The translations under genes and the position numbers were made by a program. The notes beneath the pieces are model-generated. The model ran no database searches. It was given only the letters and a program-made list of their open reading frames with translations, and was not told the origin of the DNA. DNA of 64,000 nucleotides, taken from the NCBI RefSeq assembly GCF_014269395.1, contig NZ_JACOGK010000013.1, positions 1 to 64,000 of the forward strand. Direction: 5' to 3'. This DNA comes from Megasphaera hominis. Lineage in GTDB: Bacteria > Bacillota > Negativicutes > Veillonellales > Megasphaeraceae. Shown one piece after another: positions 1 to 8,198 of this stretch. Each line of letters opens with the position of its first letter. Position 1 is the stretch's first letter.

Positions 1-118
1 GAAAGTCTTACCTCAGGCAGTGTCCAACTTATTAAAAAGTACTGTTCAACTTTGCGTCAAATTATATTTCTGATTCTAATTTTTTAGATTTTAGTGTCCA
101 AGTTTTGTTGACCAGTGC
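1..118. other. Non-coding edge region, possible mobile-element end
   Basis: I see no convincing gene here. The motif GTGTCCAA occurs twice (near 20 and near 94), each followed by a T-rich tract, and the second lies just before the repeat array. Such motifs resemble the termini of some IS3-type elements. No transposase is in view, and the left part of any element would lie outside the window. The identity is a guess. Confidence 0.2.
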
Positions 119-815
119 AGTAATCAGCGGCGATCCAGAGCTGCCCCCATGGGGGGAAGTGACTTATCTGCGCGATGCGCAGATAGGTCGAAAGGGGTTC
201 ATTTGAAAAAGATTATAAGACAAGTGTGCCCGCGCCAGCCAGAGAAATCGGTGCTCTTTTTGCGTAATCAGCGGCGATCCAGAGCTGCCCCTTTGGGGGA
301 AGTGATGCATCTGCGCGTTCAGCAGATGCATCGAAAGGGGTTCATTAGAAACCAATCACAAAATAAGTGTGCCCGCGCCAGCTAGAGAAATCGGTGCTCC
401 TTTTTCGTAATCAGCGGCGATCCAGAGCTGCCCCCTAGGGGGCGCAATGCCCCTGTGTGGGCATTGCGGTTCTAACGCGTATCCCCGATTATGATACGCG
501 TTAGAAGGGGACAGTGACTTATCTGCGCGATGCGCAGATAAGTCGAAAGGGGTTCATTAGAAACCAATCACAAAATAAGTGTGCCCGCGCCAGCTAGAGA
601 AATCGGTGCTCTTTTTTTCGTAATCAGCGGCGGTCCAGTGCTGCCCCCTAGGGGCGCAATGCCCCTGTGTGGGCATTGCGGTTCCATCGCGTATCCCAGA
701 TTATGATACGCGATGGAAGGGGACGGTGATTCATCTGCGCGTTCAGCAGATGCATCAAAAGGGGTGCATTTGAAGGTAATAATAATATTTACAATAAAAT
801 GAACCCCTTCAGGCC
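119..815. repeat. Four-unit hairpin-rich tandem repeat array
   Basis: Four units start with the same block (TAATCAGCGGCG...) at about 121, 265, 408 and 621, so the spacings are 144, 143 and 213 bp. Each has a C-run/G-run mini-hairpin, then a long hairpin (161-189, 304-332, 516-544, about 728-756), then AAGGGG. Units 1-3 also carry a block starting GTGTGCCCGCGCC (224, 367, 579) and ending in a T-run. Units 3 and 4 contain an extra module of two hairpins: 443-468 and 470-506 in unit 3, 655-680 and 682-718 in unit 4. Stem pairs change in a compensating way between units. Short ORFs here on both strands are by-products of the palindromes. The family is unknown to me. Confidence 0.85.
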
Positions 816-943
816 CCAATGCTCCGCATCCGGCCCAGCTCCACCACGGGAGAGCCTATCACAGCTTTTTACATTTTTAAAATAAGATGGTAAGATAGAT
901 ATAATGTATATAAGTATATTTTTATTTATAAAGGAGATTTACC

Positions 944-1627
944 TTGGAAGCAGAATTAGTATCAGATATCTGGACCATAGCACAGGTCATTCTCATCGAT
1001 CTGGCTTTAGGCGGCGATAATTCTATTGTCATCGGTATGGCAGCGAAGAATTTGCCACCGAAATTACAAAAGAAGGCTATAATTTACGGTACCATCGGGG
1101 CTATAGGCTTGCGATTCCTCTTGGCGGCTCTCGTCGTTTGGCTCTTGCAAATTCCTTACTTAAAAACCATTGGCGCGCTCTTGTTGGTACTCATTGGCAT
1201 TCGTCTTATTGGCGCTAATGATGACGGTGAAGATATCCATGTCAAGGCCAAAGACTCCCTTTTTGAAGCTATATGCACGATTATGGCGGCCGATGCGCTC
1301 ATGAGTCTCGATAATGTATTGGGCATTGTCGGCGCGACAGGAGGCCATTTAGGACTGCTTGTAGCCGGTATGATGATCTCTGTTCCCATCATTGTCTTTG
1401 GCAGTACCATTGTCATTAAAATCATGAATCGTTTCCCCATTCTCATGTATGTCGGTGGCGCAATTCTCGGCTGGGCTGCCGGTGGTATGCTGGCTTCTGA
1501 CCCATATTTTCCATGGCATACGTTGCCGGCTCATTATTTCCAGGGTGCGTTATTGGTGCTGACACTGGCAGGCGGTTTTATCTGGCAAAAGCTGCAAATA
1601 TACCGTAAAAGGAATAAGCAGGGATGA
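944..1627 (+). CDS. TerC/YjbE-family integral membrane protein
   Basis: This 227-residue protein has about seven hydrophobic segments and the TerC-family acidic motifs DLALGGDNSIVIGMA (near residue 19) and DALMSLDNVLGIVGA (near 120). These Asp/Asn residues lie in the membrane and are thought to bind metal. Characterised Bacillus members export manganese to metallate secreted enzymes, so Mn export across the inner membrane is the likeliest role (inference). Translation starts at a TTG preceded by AAGGAG at 931-936. A TATAAT -10 sequence lies at 900-905. The gene is monocistronic and lies directly downstream of the repeat array. I found no yybP-ykoY manganese riboswitch, which often controls this family. 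Confidence 0.85.
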   Translation: MEAELVSDIWTIAQVILIDLALGGDNSIVIGMAAKNLPPKLQKKAIIYGTIGAIGLRFLLAALVVWLLQIPYLKTIGALLLVLIGIRLIGANDDGEDIHVKAKDSLFEAICTIMAADALMSLDNVLGIVGATGGHLGLLVAGMMISVPIIVFGSTIVIKIMNRFPILMYVGGAILGWAAGGMLASDPYFPWHTLPAHYFQGALLVLTLAGGFIWQKLQIYRKRNKQG

Positions 1628-1672
1628 TGAAAAAATATATGTGAAAAAACATAAAAAGTTGTAAAATCATGC

Positions 1673-1700
1673 TTGACATTTATCCTGAGTATGGTATTAT
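1673..1700 (+). promoter_or_regulatory. Sigma-A promoter for the tRNA pair
   Basis: A perfect -35 TTGACA (1673-1678) is separated by 16 bp from -10 TATTAT (1695-1700). The first tRNA starts 16 bp downstream. Confidence 0.8.
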
Positions 1701-1715
1701 ATACAAGTCAGGTAA

Positions 1716-1792
1716 CGGGGCGTAGCGCAGTTTGGTAGCGCGCTTGGTTCGGGACTAAGAGGTCGCAGGTTCAAATCCTGTCGCCCCGACCA
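1716..1792 (+). tRNA. tRNA-Pro (anticodon CGG)
   Basis: This is a complete cloverleaf. The acceptor arm CGGGGCG pairs with CGCCCCG, followed by discriminator A and an encoded CCA. The anticodon loop TTCGGGA gives anticodon CGG, reading CCG. The T arm contains GGTTCAAATC. It is transcribed with tRNA-Ser downstream. Confidence 0.95.
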
Positions 1793-1853
1793 CATTTGTA
1801 TGTTGGGTGTTTTTCCCGAGAACACTGCTGTATAGCAACGACATGCAAGACCT

Positions 1854-1945
1854 GGAGAGGTGTCCGAGTGGCTGAAGGAGCATGATTGGAAATCATGTGT
1901 AGGGCTACAGCTCTACCGAGGGTTCAAATCCCTCTCTCTCCGCCA
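1854..1945 (+). tRNA. tRNA-Ser (anticodon GGA)
   Basis: This class II tRNA of about 92 nt has the long variable arm typical of serine tRNA. The acceptor GGAGAGG pairs with TCTCTCC (one G-T pair), then discriminator G and an encoded CCA. The anticodon loop TTGGAAA gives GGA, reading TCC and TCT. Confidence 0.95.
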
Positions 1946-1953
1946 TAAACGTG

Positions 1954-1986
1954 ATAGAATCCGCTTCCGCGGGTTCTATTTTTTTT
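1954..1986 (+). terminator. Intrinsic terminator after tRNA-Ser
   Basis: An 11-bp inverted repeat (ATAGAATCCGC, 1954-1964, with 1969-1979; one G-T pair) has a TTCC loop and a run of nine T. It ends the tRNA transcript. Confidence 0.85.
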
Positions 1987-2066
1987 ACAATTTTGGGTTT
2001 GACCCTCGAAAGTCATGTGGTTTTTGACCCTCGTTTGACCCTCTTCACAAAAATAAGTATTCTAAG

Positions 2067-2097
2067 AGAGAATCTGCCAGGGCAGGTTCTCTTTTTT
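2067..2097 (+). terminator. Second intrinsic terminator-like hairpin
   Basis: AGAGAATCTGCC (2067-2078) pairs with GGCAGGTTCTCT (2081-2092, one G-T pair) and is followed by six T. Between it and the first terminator, the motif TTTGACCCTC occurs three times (about 1998-2043) with no visible function. Confidence 0.7.
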
Positions 2098-2140
2098 GCA
2101 GTCATGCTTGAGATGTATACCTTTGAAAGACTGAAAGGTA

Positions 2141-2169
2141 TTGGAAAATTATGGCAGACTGTGTACAAT
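2141..2169 (+). promoter_or_regulatory. Sigma-A promoter for the RibD-like gene
   Basis: TTGGAA (2141-2146) and TACAAT (2164-2169) are 17 bp apart. They lie 25 bp before the preferred ATG. Confidence 0.65.
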
Positions 2170-2193
2170 AGTGTTATAAGGGAGGGGAATTTT

Positions 2194-2997
2194 ATGAATA
2201 CTTCAGAACGACCATTTATTTTCTGCCATATGGAGACTTCCCTCGATGGTAAAATCATGGGGAAATACCTTTGGATTCCCGAAACGAATACAGAACACGA
2301 TGTTTTTTATAGTCTCATCTTTGGCGACCAGGCTAAATTCACTTTTCAGGCGAGCTTAGAAGGCCGTATTACAATTGAAGATAATTACACCTTTTATCAA
2401 AAGCCGGAGCTGGATCTGTCGGCAGCGCCTGTTCCCGAAGGCGATTACCTGGCGCCCGGTGCCGCACTGGGCTTGTATCAGATCGTGATGGATAGTCATG
2501 GCCGCGTAGCCTGGAATCAGAATACGATTGGTGAAGGGGATCGCACCATGCATATTGTTGAGGTACTGACCCGTCAGACGAGCAATGCGTATAAAGCCTA
2601 TTTACGGCAGCGGGGCATTAGTTATCTGATTTGCGGTGACGATCACGTCGATTTGGAAGTTCTTTGCCGTAAGATAAAAAAAGACCTGCACGTAACAGCC
2701 ATGATGCTGGCCGGTGGCGGCGTCGTCAACTGGAGCTTTGTTCAGGCCGGTTTGGTCGATGAAATGAGTATCGTCCTCGCACCTGCTGCTGATGGCAATC
2801 GTTCGACCCAATCCTTGTTCATGACCAAGGCGGGGATATCCGAAGATCATCCGGTTGTATTTAAGCCTTTGGAGGTAGAACTCCTGGACGACGGCTTCAT
2901 CTGGCTCCACTATGCCGTAGGTGAAAAAAATATGTATGACTTCGATAATGATCCGGAGTATAAAGAAGTACAGGACATGATCAAAGCAAATTCGTAA
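2194..2997 (+). CDS. RibD C-terminal/DHFR-like family reductase
   Basis: The 267-residue product has the dihydrofolate-reductase-like fold of the RibD C-terminal domain: an N-terminal CHMETSLDGKIMG strand-turn, LICGDDHVD, then MMLAGGGVVNWSFVQAGLVDE with the NADPH-binding glycine cluster, and VLAP. Members reduce pterin- or pyrimidine-like substrates with NAD(P)H. The substrate here is unknown, and no deaminase domain or other riboflavin gene is adjacent. The ATG at 2194 follows GGGAGGGG. An in-frame start at 1951 would begin inside the tRNA terminator and is rejected. The DUF362 gene begins 30 bp downstream and may be co-transcribed. Confidence 0.75.
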   Translation: MNTSERPFIFCHMETSLDGKIMGKYLWIPETNTEHDVFYSLIFGDQAKFTFQASLEGRITIEDNYTFYQKPELDLSAAPVPEGDYLAPGAALGLYQIVMDSHGRVAWNQNTIGEGDRTMHIVEVLTRQTSNAYKAYLRQRGISYLICGDDHVDLEVLCRKIKKDLHVTAMMLAGGGVVNWSFVQAGLVDEMSIVLAPAADGNRSTQSLFMTKAGISEDHPVVFKPLEVELLDDGFIWLHYAVGEKNMYDFDNDPEYKEVQDMIKANS

Positions 2998-3026
2998 AGT
3001 CTCATGCTGTGAAGGGGGAACGTCAC

Positions 3027-4169
3027 ATGACAGAACAGAAACATGACGTATCACGGCGGGGCTTTCTGAAAATAGCCGCCGGATCGGTCTTAGGGGCAGC
3101 ATTACTGTCTGTCCCAGGTATCAATCTGGCAAGAAAACGGTCTAATAACCAGAATGAGGAGGTAGTTGATATGACGAAAAAAGTAGTTACGCGTACAGAT
3201 GGAAATCAGTATGTACCTTATGAAAAGAGAACAGGCAATGAATCAATCGTGTATTTTACCCGCGATTTATCTGCTGCAGGCCTTTTAAAAATTTATGATA
3301 AGGTTGCGACTACCCTGACGGGCAGAGTCGGTGTTAAACTCCATACAGGGGAACAACACGGCCCGAATATTATTCCTCGCCCGTGGGTACAGGAACTGTT
3401 AGAAAAACGGCTGCCTGAAGCTCATATCATTGAAACCAACACGTATTACGCCGGTGACCGCTATACGACAGAGCAGCACCGGAAGACCCTGGAAGTCAAT
3501 GGCTGGACGTTTGCACCTGTCGATATCCTCGATGAAGACAGCACAATGATGTTGCCCGTTAAAGGCGGCAAGTGGTTCCGTGAAATGTCCGTAGGAAACC
3601 ATTTGGAAAATTATGATTCCTTCCTGGCCTTAACCCACTTTAAGGGCCATACACAAGGTGGTTTCGGTGGTTCCAATAAAAATATCGGTATCGGCTGTGC
3701 CGACGGCCGTATTGGTAAAGCCATGATTCATACGACACCGGGCCAGCCCAACCAGTGGGATATTGCCAAGGAAGAATTTATGGAACGGATGACTGAATCG
3801 TGTAAAGCAACGATTGATCGCTTTGCCGGCCACATTGCTTATATCAATGTCATGCGCAACATGTCCGTTTCCTGTGACTGCGAAGGTGTAGCTGCCCAGC
3901 CGGTTGTGACGCCGAACGTAGGCATCACTGCATCCCTTGATATCCTGGCCGTTGACCAGGCCAGTGTCGATCTGGTCTATGCTATGAAAGAACAGGATCA
4001 CCATGATCTGGTAGAACGGATTGAATCGCGTCATGGCCTGCGCCAGCTGACGTACATGCAGGAACTCGGTATGGGCAACAGCAAGTATGTCCTCATCGAT
4101 CTGGATCATGATGGACAGCGCATTACACCGGCTGACGCCATTAAGGATGTCGTTCCTTTTAGTAAATAA
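3027..4169 (+). CDS. Tat-exported DUF362 protein
   Basis: This 380-residue protein opens with a twin-arginine signal, SRRGFLKIA, followed by a hydrophobic stretch. The body is a DUF362 domain (KLHTGE, HFKGHTQGGFGGSNKNIGIGC). In this family it often accompanies iron-sulfur clusters, but no CxxCxxC ferredoxin motif is visible, so the function is unknown. The ATG at 3027 follows AAGGGGG; a GTG at 3009 is less likely. A second ATG at 3171 is preceded by a textbook GAGGAGGT (3156-3163) at 7-bp spacing. Starting there would give a protein without the signal peptide. A terminator follows at 4187. Confidence 0.8.
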   Translation: MTEQKHDVSRRGFLKIAAGSVLGAALLSVPGINLARKRSNNQNEEVVDMTKKVVTRTDGNQYVPYEKRTGNESIVYFTRDLSAAGLLKIYDKVATTLTGRVGVKLHTGEQHGPNIIPRPWVQELLEKRLPEAHIIETNTYYAGDRYTTEQHRKTLEVNGWTFAPVDILDEDSTMMLPVKGGKWFREMSVGNHLENYDSFLALTHFKGHTQGGFGGSNKNIGIGCADGRIGKAMIHTTPGQPNQWDIAKEEFMERMTESCKATIDRFAGHIAYINVMRNMSVSCDCEGVAAQPVVTPNVGITASLDILAVDQASVDLVYAMKEQDHHDLVERIESRHGLRQLTYMQELGMGNSKYVLIDLDHDGQRITPADAIKDVVPFSK

Positions 4170-4186
4170 ATAGAAACTGTTACGCA

Positions 4187-4215
4187 GCCCGCTTCCTATG
4201 GAGGCGGGCTTTTTA
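4187..4215 (+). terminator. Intrinsic terminator after the DUF362 gene
   Basis: AGCCCGCTTCC pairs with GGAGGCGGGCT around a TAT loop and is followed by TTTTTA. Confidence 0.85.
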
Positions 4216-4355
4216 TATGTCAGTTTGGCTGTAATGTGTTAAACGAATTCATATTACTTATGAATTGTTGCAGCTGCGAAATAGTATTATGAACATATAT
4301 CATTAAACAACCATTGTGTGTTACTAATTGATATACAAATATAGGTCACTCTTTC

Positions 4356-4384
4356 TTGACTTTTTTTATCTAAAATACTACAAT
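4356..4384 (+). promoter_or_regulatory. Sigma-A promoter of the rrf2-dehydrogenase-flavodiiron operon
   Basis: TTGACT (4356-4361) and TACAAT (4379-4384) are separated by 17 bp. They lie about 50 bp before the Rrf2 gene, leaving an AT-rich leader. The Rrf2 product may bind here; I could not define an operator. Confidence 0.75.
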
Positions 4385-4436
4385 CGAATAGAAAGAACGA
4401 AGAAATAATTATTATTTGGAAGAATGGTGACTCCCT

Positions 4437-4844
4437 ATGTTCATGAACCGGAAAACTGATTATGCGATTCGTATTCTCCGGGGCCTCCTTGACGGACAAC
4501 GCCATGCGGCTGCCCAGTTGGCAGCCAGTGAAGAAATCCCTTTGGCTTTTGCTTACAAAATCCTAAAGCAATTGTCTAACGCCGGCATTGTCCGGTTAGA
4601 GAGAGGACCTGGCGGTGGCTGCATGTTGCAGGCAGATCTAAAACAAGTAACCTTATATGATCTGGTCGTTTTGATGGAAGGAGACGCAGATATTACGGCT
4701 TGCATGAGCGGCACATACGACTGTGAATGGCGGCGCACCCATGGTATCTGCAAAGTACATTTAAATTTATGTTCCTTGCAGCAGGAAATTAATCAGAAAC
4801 TACAGGCGAAAAGCCTATGGGCAGTTTTAGGTAAATCTAATTAG
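4437..4844 (+). CDS. Rrf2-family transcriptional regulator
   Basis: This 135-residue protein has an N-terminal winged helix (residues 1-70; KTDYAIRILRGL, then ERGPGGGCML in the wing), typical of Rrf2/IscR/NsrR. Four cysteines in the C-terminal half (CMSGTYDC, then GICKVHLNLC) could hold an iron-sulfur cluster, which would make it a redox or oxygen sensor. Cluster binding is inferred from family behaviour. The start may be the ATG at 4437 or the one at 4443; the ribosome site is weak. The fusion gene begins 24 bp downstream, so the two are probably one operon, and the regulator likely controls oxygen-linked expression of the dehydrogenase and flavodiiron genes. Confidence 0.85.
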   Translation: MFMNRKTDYAIRILRGLLDGQRHAAAQLAASEEIPLAFAYKILKQLSNAGIVRLERGPGGGCMLQADLKQVTLYDLVVLMEGDADITACMSGTYDCEWRRTHGICKVHLNLCSLQQEINQKLQAKSLWAVLGKSN

Positions 4845-4868
4845 TGTATTGCAAAGGAGGAAATCAGT

Positions 4869-6782
4869 ATGTTATTTGAAACAACAGCGGCGCATGAAGC
4901 GCTGCGGAAGGAAATCCGTACATTTGCTGAGACCGAAGTCAAACCTATTGCTTTCTCACTGGATCAAAACAATGAGTTCCCTGATGACATCGTAAAAGAA
5001 ATGGGGAAACGCGGCTGGATGGGGTTGCCCTATCCGAAAGAATATGGCGGTGCCGGTTTGGATGTCATCAGCTACGCTATTGCCGTTGAAGAATTATCCC
5101 GTATTGACGGCGGCGTCGGTGTTATCCTTTCGGCTCACACATCCTTGGGCACGTATCCTATTGCCGCTTTTGGTAACGAAGCACAGAAGAAAAAATATCT
5201 CGTTCCCTTGGCAAAAGGTGAAAAACTGGGCGCTTTCGGCCTGACGGAAGAAAATGCCGGTTCTGATGCCGGCGGCACGGAAACGACAGCTGTCGATAAA
5301 GGCGACTATTATCTGCTCAATGGCGGCAAGATCTTTATTACGAATGCGCCGAAAGCTGATATTTACGTTGTATTCGCCGTTACGACGCCGGATATTGGCA
5401 CGAAAGGTATTTCTGCCTTTATCGTAGAACGGGGCTGGAAAGGCTTTGATTTCGGCGATCATTATGACAAATTAGGGATCCGCTCGTCCACGACGGCAGA
5501 ACTGATTTTCAATGATGTGAAAGTACCGAAGGAAAACCTGCTCGGCAAAGAAGGACAGGGCTTCAAAATCGCTATGGCCACACTGGATGGCGGCCGTATC
5601 GGCATAGCCTCCCAGGCCTTGGGCATTGCGCAGGGTGCTTATGATAACGCTCTGGATTATGCAAAAGAACGTATCCAGTTTGGCCAGCCTATTGGCGTGC
5701 ATCAGGGTATTTCCTTTAAATTGGCTGATATGGCAACGAAGCTGCGTGCTTCCCGTTATCTCATTTATTCGGCTGCCGAAATGAAAGAAAACCATGAACC
5801 GTACAGCATGGAAGCCGCTATGGCTAAGATGTACGCATCCGATGCTGCCGTAGAAATTACGAACGAAGCACTGCAGGTATTCGGCGGTTCCGGCTATCTG
5901 AAAGGGATGGACGTCGAACGGGCTTTCCGCGATGCTAAGATTACGACCATTTATGAAGGGACTAATGAAATTCAGCGCGTCGTCATTGCAGCCCACCTCT
6001 TAGGCCGTCTGACGAAGAAAGAAGGCGGTGGACGCCGTTCCGTTGCCAAGAAAGCTGCACCGGTTACAGGAATCCGTAAAAATAAGATCTTCCGCGAAGG
6101 CGATGCTAAAGAAAAAGTAGCCGAATTGGTCAGCACGCTGAAACAGGATGGATACGATTTCACCGTAGGCATTCCGGAAGACACGCCGATTACCCAGGCA
6201 GAACGTGTTGTTTCTGCAGGCAAAGGCATTGGCAGTAAAGAAAACATGAAACTCATCTACGATCTGGCACACGCTGCCGGCGCTGCTGTCGGTTCGTCCC
6301 GTCCGGTTGCAGAAACGTTGAAATATGTTCCCCTCAACCGCTATGTAGGGATGTCGGGACAGAAGTTTACGGGCAACCTCTATATTGCCTGCGGTATTTC
6401 TGGCGCTAAACAGCATCTGAAAGGCATTAAAGAAGCTTCGACGATTGTCGCTATCAATAAAAATGGGAATGCCCCGATTTTCAAGAATTGTGACTATGGT
6501 ATTGTTGGCGATGTCAACGAAATTCTGCCGCTCTTGGCAGATGCCTTGGGCCGTGGTGAAAAGAAAGCAGCACCGCCTATGGTGAAGATGAAACGCCCGG
6601 TTGTACCAAAACCGGAACCGATCGGTCCCCGTTACGTATGTAATGGCTGCGGCTATGAATATGTACCGGAACTGGGCGATGAAGAAGCAGATATCGCACC
6701 GGGGACACTCTTTGAAAATCTGCCTGATGACTGGGTTTGCCCGGAATGTGCAGAAGCTAAAGAAAACTTTATCAAAGAATAA
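4869..6782 (+). CDS. Acyl-CoA dehydrogenase / EtfA C-domain / rubredoxin fusion
   Basis: This 637-residue fusion has three parts. Residues 1-380 are a short-chain (butyryl-type) acyl-CoA dehydrogenase, with TEENAGSDAGG and the catalytic base E363 in YEGTNEIQR. Residues about 400-560 match the FAD-binding C-terminal domain of electron-transfer flavoprotein alpha (GSSRPV at 475, GISG at 509, then APIF and DYGIVGD). Residues about 588-637 are rubredoxin, with iron ligands C591, C594, C624 and C627. Electrons from acyl-CoA could thus pass FAD to FAD to the rubredoxin iron within one chain. The EtfA N-terminal domain and EtfB are absent. The ribosome site AAAGGAGG is ideal. The flavodiiron gene 25 bp downstream is the natural rubredoxin partner. 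Whether it oxidises butyryl-CoA in vivo is inferred. Confidence 0.93.
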   Translation: MLFETTAAHEALRKEIRTFAETEVKPIAFSLDQNNEFPDDIVKEMGKRGWMGLPYPKEYGGAGLDVISYAIAVEELSRIDGGVGVILSAHTSLGTYPIAAFGNEAQKKKYLVPLAKGEKLGAFGLTEENAGSDAGGTETTAVDKGDYYLLNGGKIFITNAPKADIYVVFAVTTPDIGTKGISAFIVERGWKGFDFGDHYDKLGIRSSTTAELIFNDVKVPKENLLGKEGQGFKIAMATLDGGRIGIASQALGIAQGAYDNALDYAKERIQFGQPIGVHQGISFKLADMATKLRASRYLIYSAAEMKENHEPYSMEAAMAKMYASDAAVEITNEALQVFGGSGYLKGMDVERAFRDAKITTIYEGTNEIQRVVIAAHLLGRLTKKEGGGRRSVAKKAAPVTGIRKNKIFREGDAKEKVAELVSTLKQDGYDFTVGIPEDTPITQAERVVSAGKGIGSKENMKLIYDLAHAAGAAVGSSRPVAETLKYVPLNRYVGMSGQKFTGNLYIACGISGAKQHLKGIKEASTIVAINKNGNAPIFKNCDYGIVGDVNEILPLLADALGRGEKKAAPPMVKMKRPVVPKPEPIGPRYVCNGCGYEYVPELGDEEADIAPGTLFENLPDDWVCPECAEAKENFIKE

Positions 6783-6807
6783 GCGGACCGAAAGGAGCAG
6801 ATGATAT

Positions 6808-8031
6808 ATGTATTGTGTACGGAAAGTTACAGATGATTTATTTTGGGTAGGCGCCAATGACCACCGCCTGCACCTGTTTGAAAATATTCACCCCATCCCG
6901 CAGGGCGTATCCTATAATGCCTACGTGCTGCTGGATAAAGCGACTGTCCTCTTCGATACAGTAGACTGGGCTGTATGCCGTCAGTTCCTGGAAAATGTCG
7001 AACACGTTCTTCAGGGCCGTCCACTGGATTACATGGTAATTAACCATATGGAACCGGACCATTGTGCCTGCATTGAAGAAATTATCCTGCGCTATCCGAA
7101 AGTAAAGATCATTAGCACAGAAAAATCCTTCATGCTCATGCATCAGTTTGGCTTCCACATCGATAAACAGGAATTAATCGAAGTTAAGGAAGGGGATACG
7201 TATTCCTTTGGCGGCCACACGGTTACCTTCGTAGAAGCACCGATGGTTCACTGGCCGGAAGCAATGGTTACTCTTGATCTGACCAATGGCGCTCTCTTCT
7301 CGGCCGATGCCTTTGGTTCCTTCATCGGCCTCGATGGTCACCTCTTTGCTGATGAAGTCAACTTCGACCGCGACTGGCTCGATGAAGCACGCCGCTATTA
7401 TACGAATATCGTCGGCAAATATGGTCCGCACGTACAGCTGCTTTTAGGCAAGGCTGCGACGGTTCTCGACAAGATCAAATTCATTTGCCCGCTCCATGGT
7501 CCGGTTTGGCGTAAAGACTTCGGCTATATCCTGGATAAATACCAGCACTGGAGCACGTACGAACCGGAAGAAAAGGGCGTTCTCATCGTCTACGCTTCCA
7601 TGTACGGCAATACAGAAGCGGCAGCCCAGGATTTGGCCGCCCGCCTCTGCGAAAAGGGCATTACCAATACGCGCCTTTACGACGTATCGTCTACCCACGT
7701 ATCGGAATTGATTTCCCAGACCTTCGAATATTCGCACCTCGTCTTGGCTTCTGTTACGTACAACCTGGGCATTTACCCGGTAATGCTTGATTATCTGGAA
7801 GATATGAAAGCCCTCAACCTCCAGAAACGGACCGTAGCGATCATTGAAAACGGTTCGTGGGCAATCAAGTCGGGCGATCTCATGCAGAAATTCCTCGACG
7901 ACAATATGAAGGATATGACTGTACTGAACGAACGCGTATCCCTCGCTTCGACCTTGCCGGATGACAAAGTATCCGAAATGGAACAGCTGGCCCAGGCTTT
8001 GGCCGACAGTGTAAACGGCGTAGAAAAATAA
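6808..8031 (+). CDS. fprA: Flavodiiron protein (FprA-type), O2 or NO reductase
   Basis: This 407-residue protein has an N-terminal metallo-beta-lactamase-like diiron domain, with the ligand motif HMEPDH (H80, E82, D84, H85), later VHWPE, SADAFGS and PLHGP. The C-terminal flavodoxin domain begins near 255 (YASMYGNTE binds FMN phosphate). The family reduces O2 to water, and some members reduce NO, taking electrons from rubredoxin. It carries no rubredoxin of its own. The likely donor is the rubredoxin domain of the protein encoded 25 bp upstream, or another rubredoxin. Its ribosome site is AAAGGAG, and a terminator at 8161 ends the operon. Confidence 0.93.
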   Translation: MYCVRKVTDDLFWVGANDHRLHLFENIHPIPQGVSYNAYVLLDKATVLFDTVDWAVCRQFLENVEHVLQGRPLDYMVINHMEPDHCACIEEIILRYPKVKIISTEKSFMLMHQFGFHIDKQELIEVKEGDTYSFGGHTVTFVEAPMVHWPEAMVTLDLTNGALFSADAFGSFIGLDGHLFADEVNFDRDWLDEARRYYTNIVGKYGPHVQLLLGKAATVLDKIKFICPLHGPVWRKDFGYILDKYQHWSTYEPEEKGVLIVYASMYGNTEAAAQDLAARLCEKGITNTRLYDVSSTHVSELISQTFEYSHLVLASVTYNLGIYPVMLDYLEDMKALNLQKRTVAIIENGSWAIKSGDLMQKFLDDNMKDMTVLNERVSLASTLPDDKVSEMEQLAQALADSVNGVEK

Positions 8032-8160
8032 TTCCGCAGCCTTTGCGGCACGCCTCTTTCTACCATCTCTAACAAAACAACATGGGGCTTGTGGCGGAAT
8101 GCCTCCCCAAAACAGGCCTGCATGAAGTCCGATATAGGATGCCTTTCCCTTCGGATTCAA

Positions 8161-8198
8161 AAATCCCTCTCAGTGGTTACTGGGAGGGATTTTTTTTG
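8161..8198 (+). terminator. Intrinsic terminator after the flavodiiron gene
   Basis: A 13-bp stem (AAATCCCTCTCAG, 8161-8173, with 8180-8192; one G-T pair) is followed by a T-run. The preceding 130 bp after the stop codon show nothing recognisable. Confidence 0.85.

Noticed and set aside
1..118. Insertion sequence remnant
   Set aside because: Only a terminus-like motif is present; no transposase and no matching second end.
119..815. CRISPR array
   Set aside because: Units are 143-213 bp, the repeats are long and internally palindromic, there are no short unique spacers, and no cas genes are nearby.
164..819. Short ORFs on both strands in the repeat array
   Set aside because: They follow the palindromic repeats, lack ribosome sites and differ in frame between units.
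780..943. yybP-ykoY manganese riboswitch upstream of the TerC-family gene
   Set aside because: TerC-family genes often have one, but the conserved loops are not visible; the leader is AT-rich and the GC-rich part belongs to the repeat array.
6000..6857. 285-codon minus-strand ORF opposite the fusion gene
   Set aside because: It lies antisense to well-conserved EtfA and rubredoxin domains and has no start signal.
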